From the NCBI GenBank assembly GCA_013399855.1, contig VXAY01002204.1:1016057-1080056 (forward strand): a DNA stretch of 64,000 bases, in the 5' to 3' direction. The notes beneath the pieces were generated by a model. It was not told where the DNA came from. It made no database searches and worked only from the letters and a program-made list of their open reading frames with translations. Below, in pieces: positions 1 through 12,362 of this stretch. Position numbers and translations under genes: made by a program. Each line of letters opens with the position of its first letter. The stretch's first letter is position 1. This stretch comes from Oxyruncus cristatus (Eukaryota > Chordata > Aves > Passeriformes > Cotingidae).

Positions 1-1296
1 ATATAACATTTAGACATCTGTAATTCAGCAGTTTGGTATTTCTCACTAATACTGAAGAGTGTGGTGATGCCATGCTCAAACAAGACTGTTGGTATCAAGT
101 TGGCAAGAAAATTCTAGATCTTTCTGGTGGATGATACAATTGCAGTAACTCAGTAATACACAACAGATCTCAGGACAAAACACCAGTGCCCACGGAAATC
201 CATCTAAAATAAAGTGCTGGAACATCTTCAACCACTTATGCCACTATAAAATTTAGCTCCTCTCTCTATTTCAGCTTCCCAGAATATTTGGAATCACAGC
301 TATCTTTGCTTTTGTAAGGATTCTCCAGGTTGCAGACAGTGAGAAAAAGTCACCTAAAGTTTCAGGATAATTATTTAATATTTGCTTCTTTGCCACAGAA
401 GAATTATCTGTAGCAGAGGCATACAAGTGCAGATCTGTGCCACTGGTTAAGTTTTCAGCAGATTTTTCAGCTCTGTGTTCCTGTAGCAGACACTGTATTG
501 CTCACCATTCTCCTGATCGCTGGCAAGAACTAATCCCTTGTTTCCAGAGAACAGTGCAGTCTCTGTAAAAGTGGAAGCAACCCTCCAGTTTCTGCTCTGT
601 GGCTCTCATGAAAATTACTAAGCAGACCTCTATAAAAGCCAGTGAACCTCAGAAAGTAACCAATTATTTGTAAAAAATCAATTTAGTAGCTGTGCTCTAG
701 TAGGAGGGCAAAGACTATTTCAGGAGTTGATCTACAGTCATGGATTTCTAAGAAATTATGTACATTCACAACCCCCAGTGCTTCATGAACACAAGGCACA
801 CTTCTTTGACCTTGCCCTCACTAACAGCAATGCATAACATATGTGTTAAAAAAACGTAAGAAATTTTACCACAAGAGCTTCTCAGCCCCACCCAAGGAGC
901 AAATGAGTGTGTGACAGATGTTACTCATGTTCTTAAAATGCTACTGGGAAGCAGTCACATACTATAGTAATGACTATGGTACAAGTCTTACTCAGAATAA
1001 TAAAGCTACACTAATTTTAATGCATGTTTTCCACAGAAAAAAAAAGCTTTCTACTTCTTATTTCTCATGTCTTGATGGGGGAGTCATAGTTAAGAAAGGT
1101 TCTCAAAGCATCTTTGGGTATGGTGAGCAACAGGTAAAGGAGAAGGAGCAAGGTTCTTAAAGAAAGGCCAAGATTTGCATCATCCCTTAAGGCTTTCTCT
1201 TAAGATACATGAATATGAATCACAAAGGTAAATAAATTATTCAGTCTCTTCTGTTGCAAGGAACTGAAGATCCATGTCTACACCCCAGATGTCACC
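1..1296. other. Non-coding AT-rich stretch, no gene seen
   Basis: AT-rich unique-looking sequence. The only open frames are short (about 80 codons), lack recognisable motifs and have no splice context worth reporting. No repeat family was recognised before the CR1 fragment that follows. Confidence 0.6.
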
Positions 1297-2221
1297 GAAT
1301 CACAGAATATGCAGATTTGGAAGGGACTGCACAGGACCTGCACAGGACCATCCTCAACAGTCACACCATGAGCCCAAGAGTATTGTCCAAACACTTCTTG
1401 AACTCTCTCAGGCTTGGTGCTGTGATCACTTCCCTGGGGAGCCTGTGCCAGGGCCCAAACACTCTCTGGGTGAAGAACCTTTTTCTAATATCCAACCTAA
1501 ATCTCCACTCACGCAATGATTTCAGGCCATTCCCTCAGGTCCTGTCACTGGTCACCACACAGAAGAGATCAGGGCCTGCCCCTCCTCTTCCCCTCACTAA
1601 GAAGTTGTAACTGCAATGAGGTCTCCCCTCAGTCTCCTCTTCTCCAGGCTCAACACACCAAGTGACCTCAGCCACTCCTCATCTGGCTTCCCCTCAAGGC
1701 CTTTCACCATCTTCATTGTCCTTCTTTGGACACTGTCTAATGCCTTAACATCTTTCCTATATTGTGGTGCCCAAAAATGCACACAATATCCAAGGTGAGG
1801 CTGCCCCAGTGCAGAGCAGAGCAGGACAATCCCCTCCCTCGACCAGCTGGCAATGCTTTGCCTGATGTCCCCCAGGACATGTTTGCCCTCCTGGCTGCCA
1901 GGGCACTGCTGACTCATATTCAACTTGCCATTGACAAGGATCCCCAGGTCCCTTTCCATGGCACTGCCTTCCAGCATCTCATTCCCCAGTCTGTATGAAC
2001 ATCCAGGGTTGCGCCATCCCACATACAGAATCAAGCACTTTCTCTTGTTGAACTTCATATGGCTGGTGATTGCCCAGCTCTCTGATTTGTCAAGGTCTTT
2101 CTGCAGGGCCTCCCTGCCTTTGAGGGAGTCAACAGCTCCTCCCAGTTTTGTGTCATCTGCAGACTTGCTTAGTATTTCTTCCAGTCCTGTGCTCAGGACA
2201 TTTATGATGTCCTTCTCAGAA
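1297..2221 (-). mobile_element. CR1 LINE fragment, 5'-truncated, reversed
   Basis: Read on the minus strand, this is the 3' part of a CR1 non-LTR retrotransposon: the end of the reverse transcriptase domain, the C-terminal ORF2 region, then the 3' UTR. It ends at about 1,297 with a single CR1-type terminal motif (the + strand reads AATCACAGAATATG). The other end, near 2,221, stops inside the reverse transcriptase domain, the usual 5' truncation of CR1. An 11-base tandem duplication (GCACAGGACCT twice, about 1,329-1,350) lies in the 3' UTR. No target-site duplication is visible, which is normal for CR1. Divergence is moderate. Confidence 0.93.
1597..2221 (-). pseudogene. CR1 ORF2 remnant (reverse transcriptase C-terminal part)
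   Basis: The minus-strand frame encodes the C-terminal part of CR1 ORF2. It is open upstream of its first ATG (codon at 2,056-2,058) to about 2,221. In order it shows the reverse transcriptase catalytic DD pair (codons at 2,152-2,157) in the context KSADDTKLGGAVD, then MKFNKRKC, then the block ending [13 protein letters not shown]. The residue two before the DD pair is Ser, where CR1 elements normally have Phe (FADD). The frame is lost near 1,609-1,613, where one base is missing relative to the family, giving a TAG stop at 1,597. The endonuclease and most of the reverse transcriptase are absent, so this is a dead retrotransposon gene and not a host gene. Confidence 0.9.
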
Positions 2222-2367
2222 AAGAATTAATTTTGGGTGAGAATATACATTGAGAAAATTAAGAGGTTTTTCATATCTTCCACTTCAGATGACACGAAAG
2301 GGTCCAGGTTTAGAGAGAGGAAAAAAACAAATATAAGGCTAAGCTGAAGAACAGCACATAGAAACTT

Positions 2368-2662
2368 GGAGGGAGACTATTTACTAGGGTATGTAGTGAC
2401 AGGACAAGGGGAACGGCTTCAAACTGAAAGAGAGTAGGTTTAGATTAGATATTAGGAAAAAGCTCTTGACTCTGAGGATGGTGAGGCACTGGAACAGCTT
2501 GCCCAGAGAACCTGTGGATGCCACATACCTGGAAGTGTTCAAGCCCAAGTGGGATAGAGTTCTGAGTAACCTGGTCTAGTGAAAGGTGCCTCTGCTCATA
2601 GGAGGGTGGTTGGAACTAGATGACCTTTAAGGTCCCTTCCAACCCAAGCCATTCTGTGATGA
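2368..2662 (+). mobile_element. CR1 LINE 3'-end fragment
   Basis: About 295 bases match the 3' end of a CR1 element in + orientation: the GTAGTGACAGGACAAGGGG block, TTAGATTAGATATTAGGAAA, the GGAACAGCTTGCCCAGAG block, the GGTTGGAACTAGATGACC block, and a terminus reading CCATTCTGTGATGAA. It faces the reversed copy at 1,297-2,221 and belongs to a different CR1 subfamily, so it is a separate insertion. No open frame of interest remains. Confidence 0.93.
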
Positions 2663-2794
2663 AATTATGCATTTTAAAGTACTACGTACTAGGGGAAAAA
2701 AAGTAGTAAAAATAAAGTTTTAAGGCTGCTAAGAGTGAATTTGAGAAAAGTAACATTGAGCTCTCTGGTTCTGTAAGGAAAAAGACAATATCGA

Positions 2795-2872
2795 TAGTGC
2801 TCTGAAGAGGGAGTGGGACCAGATGATCCCCAGAGATTACTTCCAGCCTGAATGATTCCGCGATTCTACAAG
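2795..2872 (+). mobile_element. Old CR1 3'-terminal fragment
   Basis: About 75 bases resemble the extreme 3' end of CR1: GGACCAGATGATCCCCAGAG, then TTCCAGCCTGAATGATTCCGCGATTCTA. It is more diverged than its neighbour at 2,368-2,662 and is probably an older insertion. Confidence 0.75.
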
Positions 2873-2977
2873 AAAAACTACAAGACATTCCTAACTAAAG
2901 TGAAGTTTATGTTCTTGGTGACAAGGGACTTCTGGAAACCCACACACAAACCTGTAACTTCACTTTTGTCATGATAA

Positions 2978-3517
2978 TTTTTTTTTTTTTTTAATGAGAG
3001 AGTACATTTACAAAAATTTGTAATAACCTGGATATTTATTTGACTTGTCAGATAACGGTACACCTCTGTACAGTGTGCATGTGTGTTTCTGTTGTTAACA
3101 TTTAAGTTGTTTCACCACCCTTGAATTCTGCATATTTAAATGTTTGGATTTTCACAATGACCAAAACACAGCGTAACATAATGTAATGTAACATAAGATT
3201 TTGTTTCCTTTCCATCATGGTAGAAAGCCCATATACCAGTGCTGTAGAACCCAATGGGAGTAAGACAGTCTTTCTATCAAAGACAACCTATCCTGAAAAG
3301 CAGGGTGCCTGTTGGTTAAAAGTTTCATTAAACTGACCTGACACCTATCATACATTATCGATTTGATGGCACTTATGTGTAATTTTTAGAAGCATCTCCC
3401 GATTTTAGGGTTTTGTGGTTTTTCTCTCCACTCAATACTAGTGTAAAAACATGCTAGCAAAGTGTCACTTTTTACATTGCCATAATGGAACCTTTTTTGT
3501 TGTTTTTTTTTTTTTTT
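2978..3517. repeat. Poly(T) tracts
   Basis: Two uninterrupted runs of 15 T lie at 2,978-2,992 and 3,503-3,517. The sequence between them is unique and AT-rich. They could be tails of reversed retroposed sequence, but no transcript body is recognisable beside either. Confidence 0.7.
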
Positions 3518-5191
3518 ATCTCTAAGCTACTGTGTTGAGGAAAGGTGATAAAGTCTTGTGAAAAATGGATGCAACAGCTTAAAAAAAAATCTGACCTCCA
3601 AACTTGTAGTGGCAGCTTCTAGTGAATAGATAAGATTTCTCTTCATCTTTGACTCCAAAGCTTAGAAATATTTATCTTTGGACCTGCTAGCCTTAATGTT
3701 CAAATTTGGACAATGGGACTGGAATGGTCTATGATTGCTGTGACTTAGATCAGCACATTTTCTCAGCTTTCTGCTCCAAACAACATTCTATCCTCTTCCT
3801 GAAAGGACTTCAGCATAGCTGTGTTATATGCACATAGATTTCCCCAGGCTGGATCTCTGTAAAAGCATTATCAGTAATAATAGACTCTTCCCTATTCAGA
3901 TTTAAGGCACAGTTAATTTCAGATTTTTGCCTTCTCTTCCTTGTCTGTCTCTAGTAATGAAATTGTTTCCAAACAACGCAGGTTGCAGTCTCAAAGACAT
4001 TAGTAAAAAAAATCAGTTATCTATGTTTTATACCAAACTCAAATTCCATATGGCGATTATTTTTCATACCCAGAGGTTATTGATCCACACCAACTCAAGC
4101 CTCAGGAACAGTGTGTGCTCATGGCTGCACTGCAGAATGACAAACCAGTCATCTTCAGTTTAGGTTTCTATGTCTTGAATCCTAAGCAGCCCCAAATCTG
4201 TGAAGTTTTTTTATGTAACCAGCACTTGCCACAGAATCAAAAATCAGCTGTATAGCAGCACCTCTCCTGTTGTGCAGAATTTTTATGCTGCTGTGTCTCA
4301 GCTCACAAACCTGTTAATGAATCCAGCAAAAAATAAACATAGTAATAAGCCAAGATCCCTGTAAATGTTTCTGAATCAGTACACTGAGCTATCTCTGTGA
4401 AGTCTGTCATGTTATACACATCACTCCAGACTGATCAAAGACAAACATTTTGGCCTGTAGATTTTAAAGTGCTGCAAAATGTTTAAAACTGTGATAATGC
4501 TTAGCACTTTGCAGCGAGTGTTACACAAGATGGCAATGCTTTGAGTCCTTTCACATTGCAATTTGCAGAACTTTTCAGAAACTGGAATTTGACACCAGCC
4601 ATCATTTAGGTGTTTCCTTCTATTCCATACAAACAGCAGAGTGGTTATGTATCTGGAAAAGGGTTGGTTTGAAAAGCATTCACTTGTTTGCAAAGATGTT
4701 TTTTTTTTCGCTCACATCCCTTTTGACACGAAGCCTGTGGTTATTTGGCTCTCCGTGATTTCTGGAAAGCACATTTACTGTTATGTTTTCCCCTTTCTTT
4801 GAAATAGTCTTTACATTTACTTGGCTTTTAGTTTCTTTTGAAGCAGACTGGTGGGAGTTTTTATTCCCTAATACAAGAAGGTGTTTGGGTGTTCCCCAGG
4901 TATTTCCAAATTTTCTTTAATCAACTGTGTTATGGAATATATGGCTTTTTATCTGGAAACAAACACAATTATTTGTGCAGACAGTAATTTTATCTCCTTT
5001 TTGATCCCAGAAGTAAAAAGTTGTCCTTTTTTCTACTCTGAAGGTAGAGATCTCCACAATTGTGTCAGTCTGGAGAATTTCAGAGGACCTAACACAGCAG
5101 AAGGAGAAGCTCATAAACAGCAGTGAGATGCCATGCTGTGAGACACACACACAGTCTCACTGTTTCAGTGCCAACCCAGCACCTGGGCATT

Positions 5192-5265
5192 TATATATAA
5201 CTGTATATCTACATATATGTATGCATATGTGTGTATGTGTGTGTATAAGCATATTAGCATATAGT
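5192..5265. repeat. TA/TG-rich imperfect microsatellite
   Basis: An imperfect run of ATATAT, TGTATG and GTGTGTATGTGTGTGTATA steps. It is a simple-sequence repeat with no other feature. Confidence 0.8.
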
Positions 5266-6287
5266 CTGCTTAAATGTCCTGGGGACAATTTTAGTACAGG
5301 TAGATCTGACTGTGAGGCATTAATCTTCCAGCTAATTAGCTATAGAAGTACATGTTTTAGCTGAAGATATGTGGTCATTTGCAGAGAAACTTCTGGCATT
5401 TAGCTGTCTCTCTCCCAAGCCACTGAGGAATAGAAATGCTGTGACAATTTTTTGATCTGAAGAACAGAGACAGCCTTCATGTCACCCATCACCAGGGACA
5501 TCTGCTGATCACTCAGAAGCACAATAACAGAAGGGAGACATGCAACTAAACATTCTGTGCAATTGCCATCCTCATCCACATCATTGCAAGCAAATCTGTG
5601 CTTTCGTCTCTATTTAATTTCTCTTTGCTCTCATGTAAATTTATTCCAGAAGCAGCTTCAATGTATTTTCCACCAAATGACACTGTAAGACTGCCAGATT
5701 TCTTCCTGCTGTCATAGTGCCTAATATAGATCTCTAGCCCTACCATTAACGTCTAGGAGAGCTCTAGAGAAGGAGGTCAGCATTGTAGAGAGCCATTTGT
5801 TTATGATTACAATTATGGCTTCACTAGGATTTCCTAAAAACCTCAGTTTTGGGGGTGGGCAACTCAATAGGAAATCTAAACAAGTACATGAGCTGTTTTT
5901 AGACACTTTACTGAGCTGAAATTTTTCACCAAATCTTTCACCATGGCGAAGGAGTTTCTAATGTAGCTCAGGATAAAGATATGCCAAATTTTACACAGTT
6001 GGATTCTGCATGAAAAATTGTTGGATCACCCTTCCTTGCACAGACAGCATGGCGGAGGAGCATGGTTGGCTGCTTTGTGCTGGCCATTTGATGCAGTCAT
6101 TTGCCCTGCAGCATAGGATTGGGCTCTGTTATTATGAATGGTTTTGAAATGCTTATATGTCCCAGCAGACCAGAATGGAGTGTTTTAGTCAATAACATCT
6201 GCCTCAGCCCTGTCTGCATGTGGAAATAGCCCCAGTTCAGCAACTGGCTTAGCCGAACTGAAAGAAGGAAGGCTTAAGGGGTTGCAT

Positions 6288-6424
6288 TATACAAATGTAT
6301 AAGGTATATTTATATACAGGTATATAAATATAGGTATAATATATTTATATGTATAATATACATATAAAACATATATATAATTTTATATATATAATATATA
6401 AAAATATATTTATAATATACAGGT
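6288..6424. repeat. AT-rich low-complexity block with palindromes
   Basis: Nearly pure A/T for about 135 bases, made of TATA, ATATAAAT and TTTATATATATAATAT words. Many short self-complementary segments suggest it could melt easily or form cruciforms. It flanks nothing recognisable. Confidence 0.85.
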
Positions 6425-9400
6425 GTATTTCTATTCATAGGTGTAACTGTTATTCTATATTTATCAACTTGTTCTGTGCTTTTCACTGAAACTGTGCAAG
6501 GTGGGTTTTTTCCCCACATCTCCGAAGCCAAGCATCTGCTATCTCTTGTATTGCCACTGACTAGGTCTTTTCTGCCATTACAAAGCACACTAAACCTTTG
6601 TCAGACATTTACTTAATTAGGGGCAACTGTTATGGGTAATAGAGGTTAACTCTGGTAGGAATGGCCAGTGAGATTTTTATCAGCATTTAAAAATAAACTA
6701 TTGCCAGCATCACCCTGAATCTTTAATTACAATGGCTGGAGTGATGGGACTTTTATCTCTAAATCATGTCTTGCACAGCCCATTTGAAAACAAATGAGAA
6801 AGTGTTTAAACTTCTCTTCAAGTAGGTACAAAACTCGAATTAAAATTTAAAAAGAGAATTGCTTATTTTGTCTTCATTTGCATTTTCACCCCATCACATT
6901 TGCGCCACACATGCATTAAGGCAAGAGCTGTCACTTACAATTTCCCAAACAGGACTAATTATTTCCCAAAATGTGTTTACTTATTTAAATACACAGTAGT
7001 TCTTCTTTCTACTGAATTCATCCACTGCCTCACAGAAATTCAGGAGCACAAATTCTGCCAATGAGTCGCCTTCAATGTGTGCAGACTATTGATAGATGAA
7101 CTCCTGCACTGACGACTCAACTCTGCTGACCCAGCACTTCCTGCTGAGGGCGTGACAATATCACAGAAAATGACCTTGTCTTTTTTTTCTGTTGCGTACA
7201 TGGTTCATACTGTTACTTTCCATCACATCACAGCAAGTCAACATGACATCATTTAAGCATTTACTTATCAGACAGCATGTCAACAGTTTAAAAGAAACAT
7301 TTCTCTACTCTTGCCAATCCACTCTCTGAACCAAACTGTGGTAGGCTAGTGGTGGATCATGCATATCTACAGAAGCAAGTAATTGAAATGATCCATGGGT
7401 CAATACCCAGACATCTGTAATTTGAAATCGCAGTGACTTGTGCCACACATGTTTTATAGATCAGCCTTTTTTTTCCACCTTTGCATGATAAGATTATCAT
7501 CAAGATGCAGCAGCAGTGTCAACATAGTTAAGGATATCCCTGGAGATTTTTCTTTCAGATTGAAAGTAGCTTTTGAAGTTTATTAATATCTCAAGTGGAA
7601 GATAGAAAGACCACATTTTGAAGATAACACAATGTCAGTGCTAATGTTAAGCCCCATTCTTGTCTAGTGCTATACTACCAAGTCAGACAGTCTGTGAAAG
7701 TCTGTGCGCAGGAGGTGTTAGAAGAAATGTGAGAGAATACTCTCTCGTAAAACCCCACATACAGAATGAACAAAAAAGGGACCTGCAAGTTTAGATGGGT
7801 GAATGCAACAGCTGAACTCCAGTCAAGATAACTCTCTCTTCCTAAATATAGAAATTCTTCTGCTTCTGCAGTTATGAGAAATAACAAAAGAACACTTTAC
7901 CTCTATTCATTTTGTTTATAACTCCACTAGGGAGCAACAGCTCTGTAAATAATATCCGTACACAAAGAAAAACTTCTGTCTTTTCTTTTTTTTTCCCTGA
8001 CTACATTGTGTCATTCAGGAGAAGAGAGCCAAGAGAGGTTCAGTCGTCTATGTTACACATATTTCCAAGTGTGTACATACATTTGATTTATACTTTCGAA
8101 GAATTCCTGGAAACTGTAAATTTTGGACATACGCCTGCAAGCAAATCCTAGTATTTTGTCTGTCCAAACTGCTGTCACCGAAATTCTTACAGACATACTC
8201 TAACCTAATTTTAAATTAAGTCTTTAAGTTTTTTTTTAATAAAACAGAGATGACCTTTTAGATACTCAACAGTTCACCCAGTTTCACAGATGGATTTGCA
8301 CCCCAAGATATACCCCATAGAACAAGTCTAATAACATTTGCCCAACTTACTGGGAAAGGACCACTGTAAAAAGTAAATTATTAGATGAGTATCCCATGCA
8401 TTAAGCCATAGTTTTCTGCTCTGCCTGAGACTTATAAGTTACACAAAGCCAATCAAGAAAATCCATCTTGTTTGCAATTCACTTCCACATACACACTTGC
8501 CCAGGCTCCCATTGGAAATGAACGGCAATCCCTTCCACAGTGTTCCACAGTCCTCCCCCATCATACTTTCACTGATGATCTTCCTCTGCTCCTAAGGAAA
8601 AGAATAGCAAAGAAAAAGCTCAATTCACTGTTCTCATGACAACCACTCTGCCTTTCCTTCCTCTTTCCCAGACACCAAACATGAACCTAGAGGCATACAC
8701 ACTGGTCTGGTTACATGGAGGTGAAGAAGCTGCTCATAAAGCTGTGCCCACCATTGCAGTGAACTGTCTATGTAAAGGCAACAGCATGAAAGTATCCCTG
8801 TTTCTTCCAGTCTCTAGGGTTAGCAAAGAGCACCTTGGCATTTGGAGACAACTGGAAAGGACGTAATCACAACGCTTGAGTGGAAAAGATTATTTCTAAC
8901 CAAGGGGAGTTACAGTCTCTGTAGACCTCTCCTGCTACACCTACACATCTCAATTTCTAAACTTTTCTACTCCATTTCTAAGCTCTGGCTTCTTGCTTGC
9001 AGGAGCATGAGAACTTGCATGCCAAGAGCATTTTCCCACAGCATACTCATAGCCAGGTACAACCCATTTTGTGCCAACTAAGCTCTTCTTCTCCAGATTC
9101 TCTAAGGTATTCTGAATTTGTTGCAATGTGTTGTGATTCAGCTGTCCTTATATCAATTACTCCTCACTGTGTATCTGTGATTTCATTTCATCCCCTTAAG
9201 TAGAGCATTGTACCAAATTCCATTGCAATGATTTGAGCCATCTCTCCTTTTTCCATACATGGTTTGAAATCTGATCTTTCCTCTAAACTTATAATTTAAC
9301 CTAAGAAGTTTACATTTTTTTAAATACATGAATCCTTCCATCGTTCCTGTTATTAATGAACTTCTTTTTAAAAGAACATAGTCCAGAGCAAACTCTGGCA

Positions 9401-12317
9401 AGACCTCATTCCTAGCATTGATCCGTACTTGGGATGGAACTTTGAGAACCCTGCAGTAAGGCTCTTCCAGCGTATGCTGCCTCTTCAAGACCAAATTTCA
9501 TGAAATCACTTACAAAAAATTTCAGGCTGGATAGTATTGATAATCTTTCTGGAGACATGGACCAAACAGACCTATCACAGAATGAAACCAGATTCAACAG
9601 ACATGTTCAGAATAATATCCTGAATACATTAAAAATCAGTTCTACATGATGACATTAAATTGCCCTGACAAAATATCTTTACCTTTCCTCGCTTCCTGTC
9701 TCATTCATAACACACTATCTAATACTTCTAATAAATAGGCACTAGCCAAATAGCCAAAAGAGTCCTTCAACTCCTTCCCACTCTTGTTCAGATCTCTCAG
9801 TCTCTTCTCCACTCTCTCACTGTTCCTCACACCTCTGCCTTCATTACAGACTTTTTGGGAACGCTTAACCTAATTTCAGTTCATAAATTGTCTATAATAG
9901 CAGCCAGAAGGATGACACCAAAAGGCTTTGTTCTTATCAGGGCTGAAGGGAAGGACTTTTTCTTTTTTTTTTTCTAATTCATTCAGTTTTAGTGTCTGCC
10001 AAAGTCTGGATCTTACACTGAATGGATCATTAATCCACCTAATGCTGCACGGGGGATCTGTTGTCTCCCAGCTGTCTCCAGCTATGCCCATTTCTCCACT
10101 CTGTTCTTACAAATAAATGAACTGCACTGAGCAAGACAAGAATTGGCACTGCAAGCCCTGTATCAATATATTGAGAAAAGAATATATTCAAAAATGAAAC
10201 TAAATAAAGTATCTACAAGTACAATGGAAATTGCTTATACTAAACCCAAAACAATATGAAACTTTGAGGACATTGTGGCAGAAAAAGAACTAACCTTGTT
10301 TACCATAGGGCAACGTGGAAATTACAGTACTGATTTACATGAACCCCTAATTATAAATTATGTTTGCTTTGTAAGAATTACAACTATAGACCTCCATACA
10401 CAGGCACACAAACACATACACATGTAGGTTCCCAAAAGCCATTCTGAAGGCTGAAAAATCAACTGTTTAAAAAAGAAGATAAATACACGGAAAGAAGTTA
10501 GCCCAAATATATACATAATATATTTACTATACTCTGAGGAAATAAACCTTCCCAAATCAGATTTGAAAGCCAAGCCTAAGCAATATGAAAGCCTCCAGCA
10601 AAGGGGCATTCATCCAAAATCAATCAAATCAAAACACACTCAGTTTAAAGAAGTAAGTTAAGATTTTGTCTATCCCAAGATTATCTGATTGTGTGGTTCC
10701 TTAAAGTAAATTCATGACTTAATCCATCAAAAGAACACTTACAATTTCATTGTGTTTTCCTGTCTCCCCACACATTTCCTTGTTACAAGGTAAATTCTTT
10801 CTCACAACAAAATCTCCAAGTTACAAAGCAACCTCACAACTCAATTTCCAGATGAGTCAGTTCAGACAGAAACAGTCTAAGTTAAAAACAAACAATCCAA
10901 CACATGGAAAAAAAAAGGTGTTAAGACTCAAAACTCTCCAGCTGCTGAAAGAGATTTTTTTTTCCAAAGCAATAAACAGCCTCAGCTCCAAGAAACCATT
11001 AATTCATAGAGCTATTTAATGCTCTCCAGTGTCAGAAGATTAATCAGTCTCTCTGCACACTTATTCTGAAGCGAGGGCTCCAAGTTTGAATATCTTCCAA
11101 AACAGTTCCTTACTTGAGCTGTACTCGCAATAAACATTTCCCCTACCACGGTGCACTTCCAACAGATAACAAGGAAATAATCACTGACGTTATTCCAGAA
11201 GCTTTGCCACATTGGAGGCCAAATGGATCTCGTACAAACTCGTCAATCCACTAGTGTGAAGCCCCAGCTAATTCAGAAGCAGTGTAACTATCCCCGCATA
11301 GCATGTGAGGTAAACTGTTGTAGCTCAGACTCCTGCACGGAATAAGCATGGACACATTGCTGCCAGGCCAGCAAAGCCTTTACCTACTTGGGCAGGTAAG
11401 AGCTGATCAGAGTGGTGATGTCCACTCAGATTAAAACCAGCTCATGATTTAGAAAATATGTCACGTCTCCTAAGACTTATTAACTGCTCCCTGATCTAGG
11501 AACTACGTCCATGTGAATGGATAAACAGCAAATATTTTAAGGTACCCTTCTTTTTGTTTCTACAGGAAGCACCTCTACGTAACAACAGAACTCCAGCCCG
11601 CCATATTCTCAGGCATAATAGTTTTGCACATCTTCTAAAACTCAAAAAAGCTAAAATTTCTATTATAGTTAATATCAATATATCTTTTCTAATATACCTA
11701 ATAGAAACACAACAAAAATTGAGCTTCAACAGTTAAAGTCTAAGCAGCTTAGCTAGCCAGCTGGCAAATCGTTAATGATTCTGCCCATTTGTAAACATCT
11801 TTATGCTTTGATGAGGTGATGTGAAACGGTAGCCAGTATGTGCTAGTCAGAAGGAATCATATCAGATTCAATTAATTCATTTCCTTTGGACCAAAAATAG
11901 ATTTTTGCCCTCTTCCTCTTCTCACAGTAATTCATTCCCACTCATTTAGTAGCATGATGCACATCAAATGAATACTTAGGCGAATCTGCAGCGGAATCAG
12001 AAAGCAATGAGACTACTTTCTCCACGAAATCTGTACACTAGGAATCAGGCTTATGGGAAAGGATCTTTATGAAGGACTAGGGCTATGAGGAATTTAATGG
12101 GTCAGAGTGAACAGACTCCTCCTTGCTAACCACACAGCACATTATTATATGGCTACACACAAAGGCTTTTCCTATGACAGCAGTGATCTCAGCTCCGCAC
12201 AGCTGGGATAATCACAGGAAACTCACTGGCAAGCGTCATCCCTTGTTTTCTGCATTGCACAGAAGTATCTGTGCAATTGCACAGAAGCTCTGCCACATTT
12301 GGACTCCATGGACTACT

Positions 12318-12362
12318 TGGCTCAGGAGGAAACTTTTTCAAACCAGATGATTCTCTGATTAT
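12318..12362 (+). mobile_element. Possible very old CR1 3' terminus
   Basis: The segment reads AACTTTTTCAAACCAGATGA followed by TTCTCTGATTA. This resembles the final bases of CR1 (TCTTTTCCAACCTAGATGATTCTATGATT). It is only about 45 bases and diverged, so the call is tentative. Confidence 0.35.

Larger units (their letters stand above)
2873..12317. other. Long non-coding AT-rich stretch
   Basis: No recognisable gene. Open frames are at most about 103 codons, overlap in several frames and carry no known motif. The stretch holds the poly(T) runs near 3 kb, a TG/TA microsatellite at 5.2 kb and an AT palindrome-rich block at 6.3 kb, each listed separately. A homeodomain-site-rich block at about 6.64-6.99 kb is discussed as a possible conserved element. 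Confidence 0.6.
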
